Source of the DNA: Escherichia marmotae
GTDB lineage: Bacteria; Pseudomonadota; Gammaproteobacteria; Enterobacterales; Enterobacteriaceae
Assembly (NCBI RefSeq): GCF_002900365.1
Contig: NZ_CP025979.1
Span: 1,674,001-1,738,000, forward strand
Reading direction: 5' to 3'
Length of the DNA stretch: 64,000 bases
Shown here: positions 24,730-34,369 of the stretch, in pieces
Numbering within the stretch: position 1 is the first letter of the stretch
How the letters are laid out: every line of letters starts with the position of its first letter
Translations under genes and position numbers: made by a program
The notes under the pieces: generated by a model
What the model was told of the DNA's origin: nothing
What the model saw: only the letters and a program-made list of their open reading frames with translations
Database searches by the model: none

Positions 24730-25815
24730 ATGAAAAAACACGCGATTGGCATTGCCGCACTGAATGCGCTGTCCATTGACGATGACGGCTGGTGCCAGTT
24801 ATTGCCTGCCGGTCATTTCAGTGCCCGTGATGGTCGTCCGTTTGATGTGACAGGCGGTCAGGGGTGGTTCATCGACGGTGAGATTGCCGGGCGTCTGGTT
24901 GAAGGCGTTCGCGCGCTCAACCAGGACGTGCTGATTGATTACGAGCATAACCAGCTACGTAAGGACAAAGGATTACCCCCGGAACAACTCGTCGCGGCTG
25001 GCTGGTTTAACGCCGATGAAATGCAGTGGCGTGAAGGTGAAGGGTTATTTATCCACCCACGCTGGACGGCGGCGGCCCAGCAGCGCATCGATGACGGCGA
25101 ATTTGGTTATCTCTCTGCGGTTTTTCCGTATGACACCGCCACCGGTGCGGTGCTGCAAATCCGCCTTGCTGCGCTGACCAATGACCCCGGTGCCACCGGC
25201 ATGAAAAAGCTGACCGCACTGGCGGCAGACCTTCCCGACATCCTTCAACAGGAGAACAAACCCATGAATGAAACGCTGCGCAAGCTGCTTGCGCGTCTTG
25301 GGGTGACTGTCCCCGAAAATGCAGACATCACCGATGAACAGGCAACAGCGGCACTGACCGCGCTGGACACGCTGGAAATTAATGCCGGGAAAGTGGCGGC
25401 GTTGTCTGCCGAACTGGAAAAGGGACAGAAAGCCGCCGTTGACCTGACGAAATACGTCCCGGTGGAAAGCTACAACGCCCTGCGTGATGAACTGGCACAG
25501 GCGACTGCACAAAGCGCTACAGCCAGCCTGAGCGCCGTTCTGGACAAGGCGGAACAGGAAGGCCGCATTTTCAAAAGCGAACGCACTTACCTGGAACAGC
25601 TTGGCGGTCAGATTGGCGTGGCGGCACTGTCGGCACAGCTTGAGAAAAAACAGCCCATCGCTGCGTTATCTGCCATGCAGACCACCACAGCGAAAATCCC
25701 GTCGCAGGAAAAAACGGCGGTGGCGGTGCTGTCTGCTGATGAACAGGCAGCAGTGAAGGCGCTCGGCATTACAGAGGCTGAGTATCTGAAAATGAAACAG
25801 GAACAAGAAAAATGA
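24730..25815 (+). CDS. I: Prohead protease I (Mu gp32)
   Basis: A 361-residue protease-scaffold fusion. The N-terminal part (about residues 1-170) is the head-maturation protease that cleaves the scaffold, with the conserved QDVLIDYEHNQLRKDKGLPP. The C-terminal 183 residues are also made separately as scaffold Z from an internal start. Its stop overlaps the major capsid gene as ATGA. Confidence 0.92.
   Translation: MKKHAIGIAALNALSIDDDGWCQLLPAGHFSARDGRPFDVTGGQGWFIDGEIAGRLVEGVRALNQDVLIDYEHNQLRKDKGLPPEQLVAAGWFNADEMQWREGEGLFIHPRWTAAAQQRIDDGEFGYLSAVFPYDTATGAVLQIRLAALTNDPGATGMKKLTALAADLPDILQQENKPMNETLRKLLARLGVTVPENADITDEQATAALTALDTLEINAGKVAALSAELEKGQKAAVDLTKYVPVESYNALRDELAQATAQSATASLSAVLDKAEQEGRIFKSERTYLEQLGGQIGVAALSAQLEKKQPIAALSAMQTTTAKIPSQEKTAVAVLSADEQAAVKALGITEAEYLKMKQEQEK
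25264..25815 (+). CDS. Z: Scaffold protein Z, internal in-frame product of I (Mu gp33)
   Basis: ATG at 25264 is in frame with I and follows CAGGAGA by 8 bp, so a 183-residue protein (MNETLRKLLARLGV...) should be translated alone. It is helical and Gln/Lys-rich, as expected of a head scaffold. Mu makes Z in the same way. Confidence 0.8.
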   Translation: MNETLRKLLARLGVTVPENADITDEQATAALTALDTLEINAGKVAALSAELEKGQKAAVDLTKYVPVESYNALRDELAQATAQSATASLSAVLDKAEQEGRIFKSERTYLEQLGGQIGVAALSAQLEKKQPIAALSAMQTTTAKIPSQEKTAVAVLSADEQAAVKALGITEAEYLKMKQEQEK

Positions 25816-26729
25816 TTGTCACCCCGGCATCCATTAAAGCCCTGATGACCTCCTGGCGTAAGGATTTTCAGGGCGGTCTTGAAGACGCCCCGTCGCAGTA
25901 CAACAAAATTGCAATGGTGGTGAACTCTTCCACCCGCAGTAATACCTATGGCTGGCTGGGTAAATTCCCGACCCTGAAAGAATGGGTGGGTAAGCGAACC
26001 ATTCAGCAAATGGAAGCGCATGGCTACTCCATCGCCAATAAAACGTTTGAAGGCACCGTGGGTATTTCCCGTGATGACTTCGAGGATGACAATCTGGGTA
26101 TTTATGCGCCGATTTTTCAGGAGATGGGCCGTTCTGCGGCAGTTCAGCCGGATGAGCTGATTTTTAAACTTCTGAAAGATGGCTTTACCCAGCCCTGCTA
26201 TGACGGTCAGAACTTCTTCGACAAGGAGCATCCGGTATATCCGAATGTGGATGGCACGGGCAGCGCGGTTAATACCTCCAACATCGTTGAGCAGGACAGC
26301 TTCAGCGGTCTGCCATTCTATCTGCTGGACTGCTCCCGCGCAGTCAAACCGCTGATTTTCCAGGAGCGCCGCAAACCGGAACTGGTCGCACGTACCCGTA
26401 TCGATGACGACCACGTTTTTATGGATAACGAGTTCCTGTTTGGTGCCAGCGCCCGGCGTGCTGCCGGTTACGGCTTCTGGCAGATGGCTGTCGCGGTAAA
26501 AGGCGATCTGACGCTGGATAACCTCTGGAAGGGCTGGCAACTGATGCGCTCTTTTGAAGGTGATGGCGGTAAGAAACTGGGCCTGAAGCCGACGCATATC
26601 GTTGTACCGGTCGGGCTGGAAAAAGCCGCAGAGCAACTGCTTAACCGTGAACTGTTCGCGGATGGCAATACCACCGTCTCCAACGAGATGAAGGGCAAGC
26701 TGCAACTGGTTGTTGCTGACTACCTGTAA
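25812..26729 (+). CDS. T: Major capsid protein T (Mu gp34)
   Basis: A 305-residue major head subunit with the HK97-like fold of Mu gpT. Recognisable stretches are KIAMVVNSSTRSNTYGWLGK and ADGNTTVSNEMKGKLQLVV. It overlaps I by 4 bp and is followed by a strong hairpin. Full length. Confidence 0.95.
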   Translation: MIVTPASIKALMTSWRKDFQGGLEDAPSQYNKIAMVVNSSTRSNTYGWLGKFPTLKEWVGKRTIQQMEAHGYSIANKTFEGTVGISRDDFEDDNLGIYAPIFQEMGRSAAVQPDELIFKLLKDGFTQPCYDGQNFFDKEHPVYPNVDGTGSAVNTSNIVEQDSFSGLPFYLLDCSRAVKPLIFQERRKPELVARTRIDDDHVFMDNEFLFGASARRAAGYGFWQMAVAVKGDLTLDNLWKGWQLMRSFEGDGGKKLGLKPTHIVVPVGLEKAAEQLLNRELFADGNTTVSNEMKGKLQLVVADYL

Positions 26730-26737
26730 CTGTCATT

Positions 26738-26761
26738 AAAAGGCGGTTCAGACCGCCTTTT
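26738..26761 (+). terminator. Hairpin after the major capsid gene
   Basis: AAAAGGCGGT at 26738-26747 and ACCGCCTTTT at 26752-26761 form a perfect 10-bp stem with a 4-nt loop. It may only partly terminate, lowering expression of the downstream genes relative to T. Confidence 0.85.
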
Positions 26762-26795
26762 AATCTGATTTAAAGGAAAAGGAGGAGCATGTGTT

Positions 26796-27206
26796 ATGTC
26801 AGGCACTTCGCTTAATTCACAACGGCTGGACACTTCTCGCATCACTTGCACGGCGATTATTAAATGCCTTCGTCCGGTCTACCGCCGCGCCGGAATCGCC
26901 TTTACACGTGGCGAAAACACCGTGGAAGTCACCGAAGAACAACTGGCGATCATTCGTGCCGACAGCGTGCTGTCTGTGGTATCTGCATCGTCAGCAGAAA
27001 CGCTCGCTGAGGCTGGGGGGCTGGACGTTCTGGGTGTGGGCGATCTGAATACCCGTATCCGTGCGACCGTTGCCGGTCTGGATAAGGCAAACCCGGAGCA
27101 CTTTACCGCAGGGGGAGAACCCAAAGTGAAAGCCGTCAGTGCGGCGCTGGGGGAACCGGTGAGCAGTGCGCAAATCAAAGCGGCGCTGGCTGAGGCGGAT
27201 GCATGA
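26796..27206 (+). CDS. Head-tail region protein (Mu gp35)
   Basis: A 136-residue protein. The N-terminal domain (residues 15-60, ITCTAIIKCLRPVYRRAGIAF) matches the Mu-like HI1506 family, and the C-terminal 45 residues resemble a short SAP/HeH-like helix-extended motif (PKVKAVSAALGEPVSSAQI). The stop overlaps J as ATGA. Probably a decoration or completion protein. Confidence 0.82.
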   Translation: MSGTSLNSQRLDTSRITCTAIIKCLRPVYRRAGIAFTRGENTVEVTEEQLAIIRADSVLSVVSASSAETLAEAGGLDVLGVGDLNTRIRATVAGLDKANPEHFTAGGEPKVKAVSAALGEPVSSAQIKAALAEADA

Positions 27207-27628
27207 ATTACGCGACGGTAAATGACCTGTGCGCCCGCTATACACGTACGCGGCTGGATATTCTCACCCGCCCTAAAACAGCGGACGGGCAGCCGGATGA
27301 TGCCGTGGCAGAACAGGCACTGGCAGATGCTTCGGCCTTTATTGATGGCTATCTCGCCGCGCGCTTTGTTCTGCCGCTTACCGTCGTCCCCTCACTGCTG
27401 AAACGGCAGTGTTGCGTGGTGGCCTGGTTTTATCTGAATGAATCACAACCCACCGAGCAGATCACCGCTGCCTACAGGGACACAGTGCGCTGGCTGGAAC
27501 AGGTGCGCGATGGCAAAACAGATCCCGGCGTGGAAAGCAGGACGGCAGCCTCGCCGGATGGTGAAAACCTTGTGCAGGTGCAGTCTGACGCGCCGGTCTT
27601 CTCACGAAAACAGAAGGGGTTTATCTGA
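27203..27628 (+). CDS. J: Head-tail connector J (Mu gp36, DUF1320)
   Basis: A 141-residue DUF1320 protein, helical in the N-terminal half like other gp6-type head-tail connectors (AEQALADASAFIDGYLAARF). It overlaps its neighbours on both sides by 4 and 1 bp. Intact. Confidence 0.86.
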   Translation: MNYATVNDLCARYTRTRLDILTRPKTADGQPDDAVAEQALADASAFIDGYLAARFVLPLTVVPSLLKRQCCVVAWFYLNESQPTEQITAAYRDTVRWLEQVRDGKTDPGVESRTAASPDGENLVQVQSDAPVFSRKQKGFI

Positions 27629-28176
27629 TGCTGGAAGAAACCGAAGCCGCACTGCTGGCGCGCGTTCGTGAGTTGTTTGGGGCAACCCTGCGGCAGGTGG
27701 AACCCCTTACCGGCACATGGACTAACGAGGATGTGCACCGTCTCTTTCTGGCCCCGCCATCGGTATTTCTGGCATGGATGGGCTGTGGTGAGGGGCGTAC
27801 GCGTCGGGAAGTTGAAAGTCGCTGGGCATTTTTTGTCGTGGCGGAGTTGCTGAACGGGGAACCGGTAAACCGGCCCGGTATTTATCAGATTGTGGAGCGA
27901 CTGATTGCCGGTGTTAACGGTCAGACGTTTGGCCCGACCACCGGGATGAGACTGACGCAGGTCAGAAATCTTTGTGACGACAACCGTATCAATGCCGGTG
28001 TGCTGCTTTACGGCGTTCTGTTCAGTGGCACTACCCCGCTGCCGTCCGTGGTGGACATGGATTCGCTGGATGATTACGAGCGTCACTGGCAGACCTGGAA
28101 ATTCCCGGACGAAACCCCGGAATTTGCCGCACATATCAATGTGAATCAGGAAAAGGATCATGATGCTGAAAATTAA
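27628..28176 (+). CDS. Tail terminator/completion protein (Mu gp37, DUF1834)
   Basis: A 182-residue DUF1834-family protein, beta-rich with the conserved SRWAFFVVAELLNGEPVNRPG region starting near residue 70 (core WAFFVVAELLNGEPVNRPG). In related myophages this position encodes the protein that caps the tail tube. It overlaps gp38 by 17 bp. Confidence 0.85.
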   Translation: MLEETEAALLARVRELFGATLRQVEPLTGTWTNEDVHRLFLAPPSVFLAWMGCGEGRTRREVESRWAFFVVAELLNGEPVNRPGIYQIVERLIAGVNGQTFGPTTGMRLTQVRNLCDDNRINAGVLLYGVLFSGTTPLPSVVDMDSLDDYERHWQTWKFPDETPEFAAHINVNQEKDHDAEN

Positions 28177-28366
28177 ACCCGCAGCGGGAAAAGCCATCCG
28201 TGACCCGCTCGCGATGAAATTACTGGCTCCGGAGGGAGAAGAAAAGCCCCGTAACAGTTTCTGGATACGTCGCCTTGCAGCCGGTGATGTGGTTGAAGTC
28301 GGGAGCACCGAAAACACGGCGGATGATACCGACGCTGCGCCGAAAAAACGGAGTAAATCGAAATGA
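28160..28366 (+). CDS. Small DUF2635 protein (Mu gp38)
   Basis: A 68-residue basic protein, [16 protein letters not shown] with a hydrophilic tail, of the DUF2635 family found directly before tail sheath genes. Its stop overlaps L. Role unknown. Confidence 0.8.
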
Positions 28367-29850
28367 GCGATATTTCATTTAACGCGATCCCGTCAGATGT
28401 TCGCGTTCCTCTGACGTATATCGAATTTGATAACAGTAATGCCGTCAGCGGAACACCGGCACCCCGTCAGCGCGTGCTGATGTTCGGGCAAAGCGGAAGT
28501 AAAGCCAGTGCGGCACCAAACGTGCCTGTCCGTATCCGTTCCGGCTCACAGGCCAGTGCGGCGTTTGGTCAGGGTTCCATGCTGGCACTGATGGCAGATG
28601 CATTCCTGAACGCTAACCGCGTGGCGGAGCTGTGGTGTATTCCGCAGGGGAACGGCACCGGTAATGCTGCTGTCGGTGAAATTTCACTGTCAGGAACGGC
28701 AGGCGAAAACGGCTCGCTTGTGACTTACATTGCCGGTCAGCGACTGGCGGTATCTGTCGCAGCAGGTGCAACGGGAGCGGCGCTGGCTGACCTGCTGGTT
28801 GCCCGAATCAAAGGCCAGCCTGATTTACCGGTGACGGCAGAAGTTCGCGCAGACAGCGGGGATGATGACACCCATGCAGATGTGGTTCTGAGTGCAAAAT
28901 TTACGGGTGCATTATCTGCCGTGGACGTGCGCTGGAACTATTACGCGGGTGAAACGACCCCTTACGGGATTATCACGGCATTCAAAGCCGCCTCCGGGAA
29001 AAATGGCAACCCGGATATCAGCGCAAGTATCGCGGGAATGGGCGATCTGCAATACAAATATATTGTGATGCCCTATACCGATGAACCGAACCTGAATCTG
29101 TTACGCACTGAATTGCAGGAACGCTGGGGACCGGTCAATCAGGCTGATGGCTTTGCCGTGACAGTGCTGTCCGGCACGTATGGGGACATTTCCACGTTTG
29201 GTGTCAGCCGTAATGACCATCTGATTTCCTGTATGGGGATTGCCGGTGCACCGGAACCGTCATATCTGTACGCCGCCACACTGTGTGCCGTTGCCAGCCA
29301 GGCGCTTTCCATCGACCCGGCGCGTCCACTCCAGACGCTGACGTTGCCCGGAAGAATGCCGCCTGCGGTGGGGGATCGTTTCACCTGGTCAGAACGTAAT
29401 GCGCTGCTGTTTGACGGCATCTCCACGTTTAACGTGAATGATGGTGGTGAAATGCAGATTGAACGCATGATCACGATGTACCGCACAAACAAGTACGGTG
29501 ACAGCGATCCGTCTTATCTGAACGTGAATACCATCGCCACGCTGAGTTATCTGCGTTATTCGCTGCGAACCCGCATCACGCAGAAATTCCCGAACTACAA
29601 GCTGGCAAGTGATGGCACCCGCTTTGCCACCGGTCAGGCCGTGGTGACGCCATCCGTGATCAAAACGGAGCTGCTGGCACTGTTTGAAGAATGGGAAAAC
29701 GCCGGACTGGTCGAGGATTTCGACACGTTCAAAGAGGAGCTGTATGTGGCACGTAACAAGGACGACAAAGACCGTCTTGATGTGCTGTGCGGCCCGAATC
29801 TGATTAACCAGTTCCGCATTTTCGCGGCACAAGTTCAGTTCATTCTGTAA
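28363..29850 (+). CDS. L: Contractile tail sheath protein L (Mu gp39)
   Basis: A 495-residue sheath subunit. The N-terminal variable domain is followed by the conserved assembly domain with [20 protein letters not shown] and the C-terminal [12 protein letters not shown]. It shows the phage is a myovirus. Full length and upstream of the tube gene as usual. Confidence 0.95.
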
Positions 29851-29859
29851 GGAGCATTT

Positions 29860-30216
29860 ATGGCTGGAAATCAGCGTCAGGGGGTGGCGTTCATCCGTGT
29901 CAATGGCATGGAGCTTGAAACGATGGAAGGGGCCTCCTTCACGCCTTCCGGCATCACCCGTGAAGAAGTGACCGGCTCGCGGGTTTATGGCTGGAAAGGT
30001 AAACCACGTGCCGCAAAGCTGGAATGCAAAATTCCGGGCGGTGGTGATATCGGTCTGGATGAAATCATCGGCTGGGAAAACATCACGGCAGAGTTTCAGG
30101 CAGACACCGGTGAAACCTGGATGATGGCGAATGCCTGGCAGGCAGATGAACCGAAAAACGACGGCGGCGAAATTTCGCTGGTACTGATGGCAAAACAAAG
30201 CAAACGCATTGCATAA
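29860..30216 (+). CDS. M: Tail tube protein M (Mu gp40)
   Basis: A 118-residue tube subunit that forms the DNA channel inside the sheath, with the family stretch VYGWKGKPRAAKLECKIPGG. It starts 9 bp after L behind AAGGAGC. Intact. Confidence 0.93.
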   Translation: MAGNQRQGVAFIRVNGMELETMEGASFTPSGITREEVTGSRVYGWKGKPRAAKLECKIPGGGDIGLDEIIGWENITAEFQADTGETWMMANAWQADEPKNDGGEISLVLMAKQSKRIA

Positions 30217-30225
30217 GGGGAAACA

Positions 30226-30660
30226 ATGGACGAAATGAATTTAGGTCCTGAAGCACAGGAACTGCATGACAGCATTGTGGCAGAAATTCAGTCCGGCGTG
30301 CTGAAACTGAAAGACGGCCTGCCGTTCGGCACCGGTGACGAGACTGAAATGCAGTATGACGTGACACTGCGTGAACTGACCGCAGGCGATCTGATTGATG
30401 CCCAGGCGGCGGCTGAAAAGCTGGTAATGAGCAAGGAAGGCCCGATACTGGTCAGTTCCCCGTCCCGGATGGGACTGGAAATGCTGCGCCGACAGATTGC
30501 CAGCGTGGGCTGCATCAAAGGCCCGTTGTCGATGGCACTGATTCGTAAACTGTCCGCTGATGACTTCCAGCGTCTGTCGCTGGCCACAGAAATGTACGAC
30601 ATGGCTGTGGCAGCATCGCTGACACAAGAACGGGGGCGAGTGGCTGCGGTGCCGGAATGA
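30226..30660 (+). CDS. Tail assembly chaperone, short form (Mu gp41)
   Basis: A 144-residue helical chaperone that coats the tape measure during tail assembly, like lambda gpG. Near its end the codons CGG GGG CGA at 30631-30639 form a slippery site at which a shift of -2 yields a longer product. The 0-frame stop is TGA at 30658-30660. Confidence 0.88.
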   Translation: MDEMNLGPEAQELHDSIVAEIQSGVLKLKDGLPFGTGDETEMQYDVTLRELTAGDLIDAQAAAEKLVMSKEGPILVSSPSRMGLEMLRRQIASVGCIKGPLSMALIRKLSADDFQRLSLATEMYDMAVAASLTQERGRVAAVPE

Positions 30661-30790
30661 TATTGAGAAAGCGGCGACAGCGATTGGCGTTATTCTGAAA
30701 AGTGGCCCGGAATGGGCCTTGTCTCTCCCGCTGTCCCGCTTTTTCCGGCACTGCCAGCAGGCGAAAACCCTCTCTCAATATCACCGTTAA
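30226..30790 (+). CDS. Tail assembly chaperone, -2 frameshift extended form
   Basis: A -2 slip on the G run at 30631-30637 joins the first ~137 residues of gp41 to a second frame reading GEWLRCRNDIEKAATAIGVI and ending LSQYHR at TAA 30788-30790. The extension has no start codon or ribosome site of its own. A -2 shift was reported for Mu in the study of conserved tail-gene frameshifts, as I recall. The product corresponds to lambda gpGT. Confidence 0.75.
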
Positions 30791-30804
30791 ATCAGGAAAT
30801 CTCT

Positions 30805-32877
30805 ATGACCGGGAAACGCTTAAAGGCGTCTGTCATTATTGATCTTAATGGCAATCTTTCCCGGCGTTCCCGCCAGTATTCGAACCAGATAAACGCCCTG
30901 TCCCGTAGCGGGCAAAGTTCCCTTCGTGCCCTGCGTATGGAGGTTGTGCGCGTTTCTGGTGCCATTGACAGAATGGGTTCACTGTCAACCCGTACATTCC
31001 GAATGCTGTCAGCCGGGGCGCTGGGTATCGCTGGTGTGGGTTACACCGCCAATAAACTGTTTATTGGTGCAGCCGCCCAGCGTGAGCAGCAGATCATCGC
31101 CATGAACTCGCTGTATCACGGCGATAAGGTCAGAGCGCAGGCCATGATGGCCTGGGCAAAGCAGAACGCGAAGGACACCACGTGGGGGCTGAGTGGTGTT
31201 CTGGATGAGATCCGTTCGTCGAAAGGCTTCGGCATGACGGATGAACAGACGAAACAGTTCATCACCATGTTGCAGGATCAGGGGGCCATGCACGGCTGGG
31301 ATTTACCCACTGCCCAGGGTGCCTCACTGCAACTGAAACAGATGTTTGCCCGCCAGCAAATCACAGCGGCGGATGCCAACCTGCTGACCGGTTACGGTAT
31401 CAACGTTTATCAGGCGCTGGCGGATGCAACGGGAACGGACGTTAAAAAAATCCGTGATCTGGGTACAAAGGGCAAGCTGGGCCTGAAATCCATTCTGACG
31501 GTATTCAGAACGCTGCCAGAACAGTCAAAAGGTGCACAGGCCAGTGCGATGAACTCCTGGGACGGGATGTTCGCCCAGATGGAAGCCAACCTGCTTGAAT
31601 TTCGCATAAAGGTGGCAAACAGCGGCCCCTTTGAAGAAATCAAGAACGAGATGCGCCGGGTGCTTAACTGGCACGACATGGCGGATAAATCCGGGGAGCT
31701 TGACGCACTGGCAGAAAACATTGGTCAGAAATTTCTGACCACGTTCAGAACGGTAAAAATCGCGGCGCAGGAGTTATGGCGCTGGCTGAAACCGGGTAAA
31801 GATGCGCTGGCATGGGTTGACCAGAATATTGTCAGCCTGAAAAAACTGGCTGCTGTTCTGGTGTCTGTCTGGCTTGCCAATAAAGCCCTGAGAGCAGGCT
31901 GGGCTGTGGCAAAACCCTCATGGCAGGTTGCCAGTTATCCGTTTAAAACCGGGCGTCGTATGTGGCGCTGGATGCGAAACCGCAAACGTGGGCAGGCAGG
32001 TCTGCCGGTCCCGGATGCCATGACGTCTGAGACGCTGTTGCAGGGTGTCGGCATTCAGCGTGTGTTTGTCATCAACTGGCCCCGTGGATTTGGTGGCTAC
32101 GGGAGTGGCGGCGGTCGTCGCGTACGGAGCGGCGGAAGAATGGCCCCGCTGTTACCCCGCCAGCCGTTATTGCTGTCCGGGCCACAGCCGCTGGCATTAC
32201 CTGCACCACGCCCTGTACTGGCATTACCCCCACCCGGCGTACCGGTAACGGCACGGCCTGCACCATTACCTTTACCCGGTAAATCCGGTCTTCTGAGCAG
32301 GCTTGCAGGCAGTGCTGCCGGGCAACTGGTTACGGGAACGGTCGGAAAGCTGGCTGATGCCGGGCGTGCCGTTGGCGGGTGGTTTTCCGGTATCGGAAAC
32401 AAACTTGCAGGCAGTGCGATCGGTCGGGTTGTGACAAAAGGTGCCGGGGCGCTGGGCTGGATGGGGAAAGGTGCCGGTCGTGCGTTGTCACGTCTGGGTG
32501 GCCCGGTAATGGGGGCACTCCAGCTTGCCCCCGTCCTGATGGATGAGCAGGCGTCAACCCATGAAAAAGCAGGCGCAATTGGCAGTACAGCCGGTGCATG
32601 GCTCGGCGGTGCCGTTGGCAGCCTTGCCGGACCGCTGGGTACGGTTGCCGGTGCCACGCTGGGCAGTGTCGCCGGGGAGTATCTGGGCGGTTTTGTAACC
32701 GACCTGTATCAGAAATGGACGGCCACGGATAAGGAACCGCAGGAACAAAAAGTCAATGCGGAAGCCTCGCTGCGCGTCGAACTTGGCGAGGGGTTACGTC
32801 TGACCAGTTCCCGCGTCACCGAGGATGGTATGGGGCTGAATATTTACGCGGGCGATAACTACATTACGGGCTGGTAA
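30805..32877 (+). CDS. Tail tape measure protein (Mu gp42)
   Basis: A 690-residue tape measure that sets tail length. The start MTGKRLKASVII at 30805 follows the end of the frameshift frame, behind CAGGAAAT. The N-terminal half is helical, hydrophobic segments lie near residues 355-380, and the C-terminal third is rich in Gly, Ala and Pro (about 435-660). Intact. Confidence 0.92.
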   Translation: MTGKRLKASVIIDLNGNLSRRSRQYSNQINALSRSGQSSLRALRMEVVRVSGAIDRMGSLSTRTFRMLSAGALGIAGVGYTANKLFIGAAAQREQQIIAMNSLYHGDKVRAQAMMAWAKQNAKDTTWGLSGVLDEIRSSKGFGMTDEQTKQFITMLQDQGAMHGWDLPTAQGASLQLKQMFARQQITAADANLLTGYGINVYQALADATGTDVKKIRDLGTKGKLGLKSILTVFRTLPEQSKGAQASAMNSWDGMFAQMEANLLEFRIKVANSGPFEEIKNEMRRVLNWHDMADKSGELDALAENIGQKFLTTFRTVKIAAQELWRWLKPGKDALAWVDQNIVSLKKLAAVLVSVWLANKALRAGWAVAKPSWQVASYPFKTGRRMWRWMRNRKRGQAGLPVPDAMTSETLLQGVGIQRVFVINWPRGFGGYGSGGGRRVRSGGRMAPLLPRQPLLLSGPQPLALPAPRPVLALPPPGVPVTARPAPLPLPGKSGLLSRLAGSAAGQLVTGTVGKLADAGRAVGGWFSGIGNKLAGSAIGRVVTKGAGALGWMGKGAGRALSRLGGPVMGALQLAPVLMDEQASTHEKAGAIGSTAGAWLGGAVGSLAGPLGTVAGATLGSVAGEYLGGFVTDLYQKWTATDKEPQEQKVNAEASLRVELGEGLRLTSSRVTEDGMGLNIYAGDNYITGW

Positions 32878-32881
32878 AACC

Positions 32882-34369
32882 ATGTTTGAAGATGCTTTAA
32901 ATGCCGTTAATGCTGTCCGGGATAAAACCGGTGGAGGCAGGAAAACAACCGGCAAAGGCACGTTCCGTAACGTGCCGTTTCTCGTCATCGAGGAGCAAAA
33001 ACAGGCTGGCGGACGTCGCCTGGTTAAACGCGAGTACCCGTTACGTGATACCGGCGGCGTCAATGACCTGGGGAAAAAGCTTCGCTCCCGTACATTCAGC
33101 GCCTGCATTCTGAACAGCAACGCAGAAACAGCCAGAGATGAAGCGGGTGCGCTGATGGATGCTCTTGATGCTCCGGGTAGCGGTGAGCTGGTACATCCTG
33201 ATTTCGGCACTGTGGACGTCATGGTGGATTCATGGGAATGCCGCACTAAAGCGGATGAACTGAATTATTACGCGTTCACCGTTACCGTTTATCCGTCGTT
33301 GCAGGATACTGCCCCGGACGCAGAGACAGACACCAGTGCAGCCGTACCGGCACAGGCCGTTGCTGTAACCGGTTCTCTGGGAGATACGCTGTCCTCTGTC
33401 TGGCAAACCGTAAAAGATGGCACTGCGGCGGCAACCGCCGTGATGGAAGCTGTAACCGGTGTCATCGATGATATCAGTGATGCGGTGGACAATCTGGGGG
33501 TTACGCAGACTGTCAGCGGTCTGATGGGATCGCTTTCTGCGATGAAAGGCTCTGTGACCAGCCTGATTAACCAGCCTGCCATGCTGGCCTCCTCGCTGAT
33601 GGGGGCGCTGTCCGGCGTTTCATCGTTATGCGATACCCGGACAGCATTTTCCACATGGAACCGTCTGGCGCAGCGATTCGAACGTCGCCATGCCGCCACC
33701 GCAGGCAGACAGGGGACAATCACAACCTCGTACAACAGTCCGGTTGCAGAAAAAAATATTGCCACACTGAACTACGTCATGCTGGCAGCGGCGCAGACAT
33801 ACCGGGCAGAAGCTGCCAGCCAGGCACTGACTGCGGCACTGGATTTCAGTCGCCGGATGGATAATGCCGCCCGTGCACCTGTACTGGATGCCCCGTCCAC
33901 CACAACCGGCACAGCCAGCGGGGCCAGCAGCACATCTGCTACCGTCACACAGGGACAGTTACAGTTAACTGCCATAACCCCGGACGGCGGCTTTTCACAG
34001 GTATCCTTTTCAGACAGTGGTACAGCCACGCCCCCGGTATTTGAAAGTGTGTCCGATATCGGAAAAACAGCCGCCATGCTGGGGGCTGCACTGGATACCG
34101 TCATTCTGACGGCATCTGAGCAGGGCTTTTCGACAGACAGCGTTCAGCTTACGCAACTGCGTCTGCTGGTTGTTGCCGACCTGGAAAAACGCGGGCTGCA
34201 ACTGGCGGGCAGTGAAACGCACCGCCTGCCGGAGACGATGCCTGCAATGGTGGCCCTGTACCGTTACACAGGAAACAGCCGGAACTGGCAACGGCTGGCC
34301 CGCAGGAACGGTATCAGCAACCCGTTGTTTGTTCCCGGTGGCGTCAGTATTGAGGTGATTAATGAGTAA
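32882..34369 (+). CDS. N: DNA circularisation/tail protein N (Mu gp43)
   Basis: A 495-residue protein with the N-terminal DNA circulation domain (GTFRNVPFLVIEEQKQAGG and YPLRDTGGVNDLG). In Mu virions it enters the cell and holds the injected linear DNA as a protected circle. The middle is Ser/Thr/Ala-rich. It overlaps P by 8 bp. Confidence 0.92.
   Translation: MFEDALNAVNAVRDKTGGGRKTTGKGTFRNVPFLVIEEQKQAGGRRLVKREYPLRDTGGVNDLGKKLRSRTFSACILNSNAETARDEAGALMDALDAPGSGELVHPDFGTVDVMVDSWECRTKADELNYYAFTVTVYPSLQDTAPDAETDTSAAVPAQAVAVTGSLGDTLSSVWQTVKDGTAAATAVMEAVTGVIDDISDAVDNLGVTQTVSGLMGSLSAMKGSVTSLINQPAMLASSLMGALSGVSSLCDTRTAFSTWNRLAQRFERRHAATAGRQGTITTSYNSPVAEKNIATLNYVMLAAAQTYRAEAASQALTAALDFSRRMDNAARAPVLDAPSTTTGTASGASSTSATVTQGQLQLTAITPDGGFSQVSFSDSGTATPPVFESVSDIGKTAAMLGAALDTVILTASEQGFSTDSVQLTQLRLLVVADLEKRGLQLAGSETHRLPETMPAMVALYRYTGNSRNWQRLARRNGISNPLFVPGGVSIEVINE

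Noticed and set aside
25608..26705. 365-codon reverse frame opposite I and T
   Set aside because: Shadow of the protease and capsid genes.
27472..28317. 281-codon reverse frame opposite J to gp38
   Set aside because: Shadow of well-supported tail genes on the forward strand.
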